A program made the translations under genes and the position numbers. This document shows, in pieces, positions 26,281-34,348 of a stretch of 64,000 bases of DNA. This stretch comes from Lachnospiraceae bacterium (GTDB lineage Bacteria; Bacillota; Clostridia; Lachnospirales; Lachnospiraceae). A model generated the notes under the pieces. It was not told the origin of the DNA. It saw only the letters and a program-made list of their open reading frames with translations, and searched no databases. Location: the NCBI GenBank assembly GCA_022767285.1, contig JALENY010000041.1, positions 28,832 through 92,831 on the forward strand, written 5' to 3'. Position 1 is the stretch's first letter; the number at the start of each line of letters is the position of its first letter.

Positions 26281-26985
26281 TCAGTTTAACAGAATACCCT
26301 CTTCCTGAAAGCTGAAATATTGACAATCTCCGATAATAATATGGTCCAGAATGTGGACGCCGAGCAGTTCCCCTGCCTGCTGGACTCTTCTGGTCAGATC
26401 AATATCCGCCTGACTGGGCGCAGCATCTCCACTCGGGTGGTTATGAACTAAAATCAGATTTACCGCATGAAAACGAAGGGCGGACAGAAAAAGCTCCCGC
26501 GGCGACACAAGGGAAGCATTTACTGTTCCCTTTGATATCATTTCATCGCCGATGAGATGATTTTTGGTATCAAGCATCATACAAATCATCACTTCCTGCT
26601 CTTTGTGTCGAAGCTGTTCTTTATAGTAATCGGCAATGCTGCCGGGTTCTGTAAAGCACAGTCCTCTCCTGGCCTGATACGTGGCAATTCGTTTTGACAG
26701 TTCCCCAATACATAGAATCTGTATGGCCTTTACCCTGCCGACTCCGCTAAGCTGCATCAGTTCCGGACCGGTCAGATGGCAGATGCCCAGAAGTCCGTTA
26801 TCCTTTTTGGACAATCCCAGAATCTTGCCGGCCAGATTCACAGAACTGACACCTTTTGTGCCGGTGCGTATGATCACAGCGAGAAGCTCCGCATCCGTCA
26901 GGCTGGAAACACCGTATTTCTGGCACTTTTCATAGGGCCTGTCTTCTGCTTTTTCATCCGGAATAACTGTATTATTTTGTCTCAT
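26281..26985 (-). CDS. radC: DNA repair protein RadC (JAB/MPN domain)
   Basis: The 234-residue protein has an N-terminal helix-hairpin-helix region (LMQLSGVGRVKAIQI) and a C-terminal metal-binding JAB domain with the HNHPSGDAAPSQADIDLT signature. Its biochemical role is still unsettled despite the repair name. RadC beside mreB is the common Firmicutes order. A promoter with extended -10 is found at 27072-27100. Confidence 0.94.
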   Translation of the reverse strand: MRQNNTVIPDEKAEDRPYEKCQKYGVSSLTDAELLAVIIRTGTKGVSSVNLAGKILGLSKKDNGLLGICHLTGPELMQLSGVGRVKAIQILCIGELSKRIATYQARRGLCFTEPGSIADYYKEQLRHKEQEVMICMMLDTKNHLIGDEMISKGTVNASLVSPRELFLSALRFHAVNLILVHNHPSGDAAPSQADIDLTRRVQQAGELLGVHILDHIIIGDCQYFSFQEEGILLN

Positions 26986-27036
26986 GATTCCTTATACTCT
27001 TTGATAAAGATACCGGAACCTATCAAAACCCTGTCT

Positions 27037-27064
27037 GTAAAATCGGCTATCAGCTCGGTTTTAC
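27037..27064 (-). promoter_or_regulatory. Hairpin in the radC-mreB leader
   Basis: GTAAAA and TTTTAC flank CG pairs and GCT/AGC with a 3-base GAT loop, close to the predicted start of transcription. It could stabilise the 5' end of a long cell-shape mRNA or end transcription from the flavoprotein gene upstream; no long U tract follows. Confidence 0.35.
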
Positions 27065-27071
27065 ACAAGAC

Positions 27072-27100
27072 ATTCTAGCATAAATCAAATCCAATGTATA
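27072..27100 (-). promoter_or_regulatory. Promoter for radC and the mre genes
   Basis: On the minus strand TATACA (27095-27100), a 17-base spacer and TAGAAT (27072-27077) preceded by TGC, an extended -10. It is the most likely start for the radC-mreBCD-PBP2-min run. Confidence 0.6.
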
Positions 27101-27109
27101 CGGAATTTA

Positions 27110-28720
27110 TCATAAATTAATATATTTTTTTGCAATTAATTCGGCTATTTTTACCCCATCTACGGCTGCCGAAGTAATGCCTCCGGCATATCCGGCGCCT
27201 TCTCCGCAGGGGTACAGACCTTCTAAAGACAGGCTGATTCCACGCTCATCCCGGACGATCCGAACCGGAGATGAACTGCGGCTTTCCACTGCGGAAATCA
27301 GTGCATCAGGGCGGTTATAGCCGGGAATTTTATCAGAAAAAGCTTCTATTCCTTCCTCAATGGAATCGCCGATAAAAGATGGAAAAATGCCGCGCACATC
27401 GGTAAATGCAAATGCACCTTTCATACAGGGAAGCATGTCCGGCTTCGAAACGGAAGGAATATTCTGTTTGTAATCCCCATAGTACTGAACCGGGATCCTG
27501 CCTTTCCCCGCGCGAAAGGCCCGTTCCTCCAGATCGCGCTGAAACAGAATGCCATTTAGCTCCTTCGGCGTATCCCTGTCTCCGTATGATGCATAATCAC
27601 CGGGGGTAACGGTTACGATAATTGCACTGTTTGCATGTTCGCTGTCTCTTTTTTGATAACTCATGCCATTAACGGCAAGCCTTTCCTCTTCTGAGGATGC
27701 ATTTACCACATAGCCGCCCGGACACATACAAAAGGTATAGACACCTCTGCCTTCTTTTGTCTGGTGCATCAGTTTGTAGCTGGCAGCCCCCAATGCCGGA
27801 ATCTCCGTTTTTCCATATTGAGCCTGGTTTATCATGGTTTGGGGATGTTCCATACGGACCCCGACAGCAAAGGATTTTGCCTCCATAGAAACCTTTTTTC
27901 CTGCAAGCATAAAAAAAGTATCTCTGGCACTGTGACCGGGCGCCAGTACTACCACCTCTGCCGGAATGATTTCCCGGTCATTTACGGTGACAGAAGCTAT
28001 TTTTCCGTCTTTGACATTCAGATCGGTAACTTTCGATTGAAAACGCACTTCTCCGCCTAAAGCGATAATCTGATTTCTCAGATTTTGCACGATCTTATAT
28101 AAAACATCCGTACCAAGATGCGGTTTCTGCTGATAGACGATTTCTTCCGGTGCTCCCATGGATACAAGTATTTTCATTACCATCCGTCCGCGCCCGTCTG
28201 CATCCTTGATCAGCGTATTCAGTTTGCCGTCTGAGAAGGTGCCGGCACCGCCCTCACCGAACTGAACGTTGCTCTCCGGATTCAGTTCTCCTGTTTGCCA
28301 GAACTTCTCTACTGTTTTCTTTCGGTCTTCCACCGCCTCTCCCCGTTCCAGCAGAAGCGGGTGATAGCCTGCACGGGCCAGCATATACCCGCAGAACAGC
28401 CCGGCCGGTCCGCATCCTACGATGATCGGACGATGTGTCAGAAGCTCCGTTCCACATTCCGGAAAAACATACTTCACCGGATTAATTGACATAATATTAT
28501 TATTGTGAACCTTTTTGAGTATCGCACTTTCTCTTTTTACCCGCAGATCAACCGTATACACAAACAACAGCTCGTTTTTACGCCTTGCATCCAGAGACTG
28601 ACGAACAATTTGAATTTCCTCGATCTGATTCTCCGGGATATGGAGCATCTTCGCCGCTTTTTTACGAATTTCTTCTTTGTGATGCTCGATCGGAAGCTTT
28701 AATTGTGTGATACGAATCAT
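27110..28720 (-). CDS. FAD-dependent oxidoreductase (NAD(P)/FAD dehydrogenase family)
   Basis: The 536-residue flavoprotein has a FAD-binding Rossmann loop VGCGPAGLFCGYMLARAGY near residue 101, after a distinctive N-terminal domain of about 95 residues. A second block, GEGGAGTFSDGKLNT, and the C-terminal PCGEGAGYAGGITSAAVDGV complete the family pattern of uncharacterised FAD dehydrogenases widespread in Clostridia. It is upstream of radC and downstream of a second flavoprotein. The substrate is unknown. Confidence 0.88.
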   Translation of the reverse strand: MIRITQLKLPIEHHKEEIRKKAAKMLHIPENQIEEIQIVRQSLDARRKNELLFVYTVDLRVKRESAILKKVHNNNIMSINPVKYVFPECGTELLTHRPIIVGCGPAGLFCGYMLARAGYHPLLLERGEAVEDRKKTVEKFWQTGELNPESNVQFGEGGAGTFSDGKLNTLIKDADGRGRMVMKILVSMGAPEEIVYQQKPHLGTDVLYKIVQNLRNQIIALGGEVRFQSKVTDLNVKDGKIASVTVNDREIIPAEVVVLAPGHSARDTFFMLAGKKVSMEAKSFAVGVRMEHPQTMINQAQYGKTEIPALGAASYKLMHQTKEGRGVYTFCMCPGGYVVNASSEEERLAVNGMSYQKRDSEHANSAIIVTVTPGDYASYGDRDTPKELNGILFQRDLEERAFRAGKGRIPVQYYGDYKQNIPSVSKPDMLPCMKGAFAFTDVRGIFPSFIGDSIEEGIEAFSDKIPGYNRPDALISAVESRSSSPVRIVRDERGISLSLEGLYPCGEGAGYAGGITSAAVDGVKIAELIAKKYINL

Positions 28721-28765
28721 AGATATAAATTCCTTTCTATTTCAGTTGGATCTCCGCAGCTGATA

Positions 28766-29950
28766 TTATGATCGCGCTGCAGAAATTCCCGCCAGCGCAC
28801 CGCTTGACCAGGCCCACTGCAGATTGTAGCCGCCGCAGGCACCATCCACATCCAGCAGTTCACCGCAAAAATAAATGCCGGAAACAAGGCGTGATTCCAT
28901 AGTTTCGGAATTGATTTCCTTTAAGTCTACACCGCCGGAACAGACCTGTGCATGTTCAAATGACATCGTCTCTTTTACCGGTACTTCCAGTTTTTTGATC
29001 TTTTCGGCCAACTGTTCTTCTGTTTTTGTGTCGATCATCAGCACATCGATCAGTTTGTCCGGAAACAGCCCGATCAGTGATTCCCGAAGCGTTTTATATG
29101 GGTTGTGCGCTCTTCTTTCTTTCAGAAAAGTAAGCAGCCCCTCCGGATCGAACTCCGGAAGGAAATCAAGGTACATGGAAACCGTACATTTTTCATATAG
29201 TGCCCTTGCCGCATAGCGGCTGAGCTGGAATACCGGGATTCCGGATATTCCGTAATCTGTAAGCTGCACCTCACCGCATTCCTGCTTCAGGGGAAGGCCG
29301 TTAATGACAAGAGTCACACAAGCACCGGTCCGAACTCCGGCCCATTTCGTGTAAAACCGTCCGGTTCCCTTTATTCCTGTCAAAGCCGGCATCGGTTTTA
29401 CAATAGTATGCCCCAGATCCGAAGCCAGCCGGTATCCGCTTCCGTCCGCGCCCTCAATTGCCGAAGCCTTTGAACCGCAGGCAAGGATCACGCGGTCACA
29501 GGGATACTCCCAGGTCTTAGTGGCAACCAAAAAGCCCTCATTTGTTTTTCTGATTTTCAGCACTTTCTCCTGGGTCTTTCGTTTGATTTTCAGGTTTCGA
29601 GCTTCCATCTCCAGCACTTCCATCACACTGGATGCCTGTTCGCTGTGCGGATACAGGTAACCATTTTTGTTTTTCGTATAGATACCGATGTCAGTAAAAA
29701 AGCGGACCGTCTGATGTACATCAAAACGTGAAAGAACTTTACCTGCAAATTCAGGTGTGCTGCTTCGATAGCATGAACAATTCTGCTCAAGGTTCGTCAG
29801 ATTGCATTTACCGTTTCCGGTACTCTGTAATTTTCTTCCGAATTTACCGTTCTGCTCCAGTATTGTTACGGAGGCACCGTTTCTGGCTGCCTGTATAGCT
29901 GCCATGAATCCGGAAGCGCCTCCTCCGACGATGACGATTTTATGGCTCAT
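28766..29950 (-). CDS. HI0933-like flavoprotein (aminoacetone oxidase family)
   Basis: This 394-residue flavoprotein has the N-terminal FAD loop IVGGGASGFMAAIQAARNG, the family block KLQSTGNGKCNLTN and a C-terminal GELLDVDGACGGYNLQWAW motif. The family is annotated as aminoacetone oxidase-like or BaiN-type, but the physiological reaction is not established. The ATG at 29950 has only a weak purine site. A strong hairpin lies just upstream of the gene. Confidence 0.9.
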   Translation of the reverse strand: MSHKIVIVGGGASGFMAAIQAARNGASVTILEQNGKFGRKLQSTGNGKCNLTNLEQNCSCYRSSTPEFAGKVLSRFDVHQTVRFFTDIGIYTKNKNGYLYPHSEQASSVMEVLEMEARNLKIKRKTQEKVLKIRKTNEGFLVATKTWEYPCDRVILACGSKASAIEGADGSGYRLASDLGHTIVKPMPALTGIKGTGRFYTKWAGVRTGACVTLVINGLPLKQECGEVQLTDYGISGIPVFQLSRYAARALYEKCTVSMYLDFLPEFDPEGLLTFLKERRAHNPYKTLRESLIGLFPDKLIDVLMIDTKTEEQLAEKIKKLEVPVKETMSFEHAQVCSGGVDLKEINSETMESRLVSGIYFCGELLDVDGACGGYNLQWAWSSGALAGISAARS

Positions 29951-29973
29951 AGATTCGGATGCCCTTTCCCTGA

Positions 29974-30011
29974 TACTGCCGTATTATTCTTCCTGTAAAG
30001 AATACGGCAGT
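29974..30011. terminator. Strong hairpin between ynbB and the HI0933-like gene
   Basis: ACTGCCGTATT and AATACGGCAGT form an 11-bp stem; the loop holds further pairing (ATTCTT with AAGAAT). No U tract follows on the minus strand, so it is not a classical intrinsic terminator. It may be a leaky terminator or a mRNA-processing or stability element. Confidence 0.45.
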
Positions 30012-30018
30012 CTATAGT

Positions 30019-31305
30019 TTATAATGTTACGATTCTTTCATCTATCAGACTCTGAAGAGACTTCAGTATTCCGAGCTTTGCATGTTCCCAGGTAAGTCCG
30101 CCTTGGAAATAAACAGCATACGGCGGCTTGATGGGACCGTCCGCACTCAGTTCAATGGAAGATCCCTGTACAAATGCACCTGCTGCCATGATAACCTGAC
30201 TGTCATAGCCTGGCATATCCCACGGTTCCGGTGTTACAAAGGAATCCACAGGCGCTGCAGCCTGAATCCCCTTGCAGAAAGCGATCACTGCTTCCGGTTT
30301 GCCGAATTCCACAGCCTGAATAATATCATGACGGGATTCACTGCCGTTAGGAATCACCTTAAATCCCAGTTTTTCATAAATATTGGCGGCAAAAATCGCT
30401 CCTTTTAATGCTCCTGCCACCACAGTTGGCGCAAGGAAAAAGCCCTGATAAAATGCAGTATTAACGCCCAGTGTTGCACCAACTTCTTTTCCAAGACCCG
30501 GTGAAGTCAGACGATATGCAACCCGGTTAACCAGTTCTTCTTTTCCGACCACATAGCCCCCCACGGGAGCCAGGCCGCCGCCCGGATTTTTGATCAGAGA
30601 TCCGGCCATAATATCTGCCCCCACATCGGTCGGCTCAATTGTCTCAACAAACTCACCATAGCAGTTATCTACCATACAGATAACGTCAGGCTTTATGGAT
30701 TTTACAAAAGCGATCAGTTCCCCGATCTGAGCCACCGAAAAGGTCGGTCTGGTCAGGTACCCTTTGGATCGCTGTATAGTCACCATCCGGGTTTTCGGAC
30801 CGATAGCTTTTTGGATCGCTTCATAGTCAAAAGTACCATCCGAAAGCAGTTCTACCTGGCGATATGTGATGCCATATTCAGCAAGAGATCCTTCACTTGG
30901 CCGAATTCCAATTACTTCTTCCAATGTATCATATGGTTTTCCCACCGGTGAGAGAAGCTCATCCCCCGGGCGAAGCAGTCCGGCCAGAGTTATGGCCAGC
31001 GCATGTGTGCCGCAGGCAATCTGTGGGCGCACCAGAGCAGATTCCGTATGGAACGTTGTGGCATAGACCCCTTCCAGAGTATCCCTTCCGATATCATTGT
31101 ATCCGTATCCGGTAGTACCATACAGACAAGCCTCACTTACTCGATTTTCCTGCATGGCCTGTATCACTTTCAGCTGATTGCATTCTGCCGTGTCATCAAT
31201 GGCGGCAAAACGATCACGGAGAGATTCCACAATCTGTTCGCCGAATGCAAGAACTTCTCGGCTGATTCCCAGTTTTTCATAATATAATTCTTTTGCTTTA
31301 CTCAT
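30019..31305 (-). CDS. ynbB: Methionine gamma-lyase-family PLP protein (YnbB, aluminium-resistance family)
   Basis: The 428-residue PLP-dependent protein belongs to the YnbB family, distantly related to cystathionine and methionine gamma-lyases. The probable cofactor lysine is in GSLIKNPGGGLAPVGGY; DVICMVDNCYGEFVE holds the PLP-ring Asp. The ynbB gene sits after miaA in many Firmicutes, and here it overlaps miaA by 8 bases. The old name aluminium-resistance protein is not supported by anything in this sequence; the true substrate is unknown. Confidence 0.9.
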   Translation of the reverse strand: MSKAKELYYEKLGISREVLAFGEQIVESLRDRFAAIDDTAECNQLKVIQAMQENRVSEACLYGTTGYGYNDIGRDTLEGVYATTFHTESALVRPQIACGTHALAITLAGLLRPGDELLSPVGKPYDTLEEVIGIRPSEGSLAEYGITYRQVELLSDGTFDYEAIQKAIGPKTRMVTIQRSKGYLTRPTFSVAQIGELIAFVKSIKPDVICMVDNCYGEFVETIEPTDVGADIMAGSLIKNPGGGLAPVGGYVVGKEELVNRVAYRLTSPGLGKEVGATLGVNTAFYQGFFLAPTVVAGALKGAIFAANIYEKLGFKVIPNGSESRHDIIQAVEFGKPEAVIAFCKGIQAAAPVDSFVTPEPWDMPGYDSQVIMAAGAFVQGSSIELSADGPIKPPYAVYFQGGLTWEHAKLGILKSLQSLIDERIVTL

Positions 31306-32233
31306 AATATTTTCCTAACATATATTCCAGTATTTTCTCATCATCATAGTCAAATTCATTTTTATTTACCCAAATCACATCTTTTTCACGGCGGAACCAG
31401 GTAAGCTGCCGTTTTGCAAAGTGACGGGTATCACGCTTCAGCGTATACACGGCTTCCTCCAGAGAACATCTTCCATCAAGATAATCCAGGATTTCCTTGT
31501 ATCCTAACCCCTGCATACTTACCATCTCTTTTGTTAAACCACGTCTCTGCAACATACGTACTTCCTCCACAAGGCCCATATCAAGCATCTGATCCACCCG
31601 GCGGTCGATTCGTTCATAGAGACGGCTGCGGATATCATTCAGCACAAAATACCGGGTACCATAGGGAGACTCTTTTTCTTTCTGCTCCTGATTGTGTTCG
31701 GAAATACGCGTTCCGGTCTGGTAAAAAAACTCCAGAGCGCGAACGGTTCGCTTTACATTGTTTGCGTGAATCTCATCGGCGGCTGCCGGGTCCACCTCGC
31801 GGAGTTTTTCATGCAGTGCCTGCGGACTGTGATCTTTTGCATAATCTTCAAGTTCCCGGCGATACTGCATATCGGTGTCCGTCTCAGTAAAATCAATGTC
31901 ACGGACCACAGCCTGGATATAAAATCCGGTGCCTCCTACCAGAATCGGCACTCTCCCCCGTTCATAAATCCCTTGCATGGCTTCTTTTGCCATCGCCTGA
32001 AAACGGGCAACATGGAATTCTTCCTCCGGCATCAATACATCAACCAGATGATGGGGCACTCCCTGCATCTCACCCGGCATAATTTTTGCTGATCCGATAT
32101 CCATATATTTATATACCTGCATGGAATCCGCAGAGATGATTTCTCCATTGACAGCCTTTGCCAGATCAATCGATAATTTTGTTTTTCCTACGGCCGTGGG
32201 CCCGGTCAGCACAATCAGTGGTTTCTTTGTCAT
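31298..32233 (-). CDS. miaA: tRNA dimethylallyltransferase
   Basis: MiaA adds a dimethylallyl group to A37 of tRNAs reading UNN codons; MiaB, also in this window, then adds methylthio. The ATG at 32233 sits immediately after the mutL stop with GGAG inside mutL, and gives 311 residues. The P-loop VLTGPTAVGKTKLSIDLA, the ISADSMQVYKYMDIGSAK block and GGTGFYIQAV are all present. The longer frame would overlap mutL. Confidence 0.95.
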   Translation of the reverse strand: MTKKPLIVLTGPTAVGKTKLSIDLAKAVNGEIISADSMQVYKYMDIGSAKIMPGEMQGVPHHLVDVLMPEEEFHVARFQAMAKEAMQGIYERGRVPILVGGTGFYIQAVVRDIDFTETDTDMQYRRELEDYAKDHSPQALHEKLREVDPAAADEIHANNVKRTVRALEFFYQTGTRISEHNQEQKEKESPYGTRYFVLNDIRSRLYERIDRRVDQMLDMGLVEEVRMLQRRGLTKEMVSMQGLGYKEILDYLDGRCSLEEAVYTLKRDTRHFAKRQLTWFRREKDVIWVNKNEFDYDDEKILEYMLGKYYE

Positions 32234-32234
32234 A

Positions 32235-34346
32235 TCAAACGATTCTCCGAAATTTCTTTTCCAGCTCATACCGGCTCATGGAAATGATCGTCGGTCTTCC
32301 ATGGGGGCATTGATAGGGATTCTCTAAGGTAAGAAGCTCATCAATCAGCGCCTCAGCTTCCTGAAAACTCAAACGGTTGTTGCCTTTTACCGCTGCCTTA
32401 CAGGCCGCAGTTGCCAGCTTATCTGTCACCATGGTAAGTGGTATGCGGCTGCCTTCTGTACTTAAATGATCCAGTATCTCCAGAAACAGATCTTTCGAAT
32501 TCAGGTTATAGAGATTGTAGGGCACCGCACTGATGGTATATTCTTTTCCGCCAAAGGGTTCTATAGTAAATCCAAGAGACAAAAAAGTATCCATATAATC
32601 AAGGAGCGCTGTCTCCTCTTCCATACTCAGACTGACTACAAGGGGCGGCGAAAGGATCTGGGAGGAAACTTCCCGGTTGGCATATTCTTTCATGATCCGC
32701 TCATACAGTACTTTTTCGTGAGCTGCATGCTGGTCAATGATATAAAGCTTATCGTCAAATTCCACCAGCCAGTAGGTATCAAACACCTGACCGATGATAC
32801 GATGAAGCACACGTGACTCCGGAGACAGCAGTTCCCGCTCAAAAAGCGTCATCTGTTCCGGTTTTAATGGATTTTCCGGCTTTGATGGTTGCTCCTGCTT
32901 TAATGGCTGCTCCTGCTTTGATGGCTGTTCCTGCTTTGATGGCTGCTCCTGCTTTAATAGTTGCTCCTGCTTTAATGGCTGGTCCTGCTTTATTACTGTG
33001 TATTCCGAATCTGACAGGGGCTCCGAATTGGCTGGGTCTGCTTCCGCCATCCATGGCTTGCGTGGATCAGTTTCACTCGGCGATTCTGCGCCCTTCCTGG
33101 CAGATACGAAAGACGGATTCTTTTCACCATATGGTAACCGATCCTCACGAAGCAGGGAGGGCTGTGATGTTTTTTCAGATAAAGTATAATTATGATCTTT
33201 ATTCACTTCCCCAGTATAACGGTTTTCATTTTTCCGGTTTAATTCCATTCTGCGCTTCTGTTCAAAAGGCTCCGGGATTGCCTCTTTTCGAATGACCGGC
33301 TTTGCATCCTCATGCTTAGCCCGGCTGCCGGAATCCATCTGAACCTCCGGGATCATCTGCTGCCGGCTCAATGCCTCCGTCACCGCTTCGTAGACAGCAT
33401 TATAAATAACCGGTTCGTTGGAGAACCGCACTTCCCGCTTGGTGGGATGCACATTAACATCCAGAATATTTTTCTGCACCTGGATGGAAATGGCAGTAAA
33501 AGGATATTTATGCTGCATCATGCGGTTGTGGTATGCATCTTCGATGGCCTTTGTGACAACTTTGTTTTTGACACACCTGCCGTTCACATAATAGTTCTCA
33601 AAGTTCCGGTTTCCCCGGGAGACAGTGGGTTTTGCCAGAAACCCTCCAACGGAAATGCCGTCCTTTTCATAACGGACATCAACCAGTTCCTTTGTGATTT
33701 CCCGTCCATACACGCTGTAGATCACATCTTTAAGATTTCCGCTTCCGTTGGTGTGAAGGCGCACCTGGCCATTTACCACAAATTTAAAAGCGATGCCGGC
33801 ATTCGACAGAGCCATCTGCTCCATCACACTGCTTACATAGCCTGCCTCGGTGGCCGGTGTTTTTAAAAACTTCGCCCTGGCCGGTGTATTATAAAAAAGA
33901 TTGCGGATCAGGAAAGTAGTTCCCTCCGGAGCTCCCACATCCTCCAGACTTTTCTCAAAACCGCCCTCTATGATATATCGGGTTCCGGTCAGTTCATCCC
34001 TGGTTTTCGTGATCAGTTCCACCTGAGAGACGGCAGCAATACTGGAAAGCGCCTCACCGCGGAAACCAAGGGATAAAATGTGCATCAGATCTTCCGCATT
34101 GGTTATCTTACTGGTGGCATGGCGCAAAAAAGCCAGCGGAACCTGCTCCTGCTCAATTCCGCTTCCGTTATCTGTGATACGCAGGAATGTTATCCCGCCG
34201 TCCCGGATTTCAACAGTCACGGCATCTGCTCCGGCATCAATGGCGTTTTCCACCAGCTCTTTTGCCACGGAAGCCGGCCGCTCCACCACCTCACCGGCAG
34301 CGATCTTATCAATTGTATTCTGATCTAAAACTGCTATTTTTTTCAT
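32235..34346 (-). CDS. mutL: DNA mismatch repair protein MutL with endonuclease motif
   Basis: MutL couples MutS mismatch recognition to strand cutting. The N-terminal GHKL ATPase has ENAIDAGAD, TDNGSGI and GFRGEALSSIAAV. The C-terminal domain carries the endonuclease motif DQHAAHEKVLYE, as in MutL proteins of bacteria without MutH. The linker (about residues 335-515) is unusually long and contains a hexapeptide tandem repeat at 32862-32995. The ATG at 34346 with GGTGG five bases upstream is preferred to the GTG at 34355, which lies inside the end of mutS. Length is about 703 residues. Confidence 0.95.
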   Translation of the reverse strand: MKKIAVLDQNTIDKIAAGEVVERPASVAKELVENAIDAGADAVTVEIRDGGITFLRITDNGSGIEQEQVPLAFLRHATSKITNAEDLMHILSLGFRGEALSSIAAVSQVELITKTRDELTGTRYIIEGGFEKSLEDVGAPEGTTFLIRNLFYNTPARAKFLKTPATEAGYVSSVMEQMALSNAGIAFKFVVNGQVRLHTNGSGNLKDVIYSVYGREITKELVDVRYEKDGISVGGFLAKPTVSRGNRNFENYYVNGRCVKNKVVTKAIEDAYHNRMMQHKYPFTAISIQVQKNILDVNVHPTKREVRFSNEPVIYNAVYEAVTEALSRQQMIPEVQMDSGSRAKHEDAKPVIRKEAIPEPFEQKRRMELNRKNENRYTGEVNKDHNYTLSEKTSQPSLLREDRLPYGEKNPSFVSARKGAESPSETDPRKPWMAEADPANSEPLSDSEYTVIKQDQPLKQEQLLKQEQPSKQEQPSKQEQPLKQEQPSKPENPLKPEQMTLFERELLSPESRVLHRIIGQVFDTYWLVEFDDKLYIIDQHAAHEKVLYERIMKEYANREVSSQILSPPLVVSLSMEEETALLDYMDTFLSLGFTIEPFGGKEYTISAVPYNLYNLNSKDLFLEILDHLSTEGSRIPLTMVTDKLATAACKAAVKGNNRLSFQEAEALIDELLTLENPYQCPHGRPTIISMSRYELEKKFRRIV
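32862..32995 (-). repeat. 18-bp in-frame tandem repeat in the MutL linker
   Basis: About seven imperfect 18-bp units encode the hexapeptide (L/S)KQEQ(P/L), with the last units drifting to KPENP and KPEQ. The repeat lies near residues 453-497, between the ATPase and dimerisation domains. Gain or loss of units keeps the frame, so the copy number could vary between strains. Confidence 0.9.
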
Positions 34347-34348
34347 TT

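Noticed and set aside
32862..32995. Tandem repeat considered as a CRISPR array
   Set aside because: There are no unique spacers; the units are contiguous 18-mers inside the mutL reading frame.
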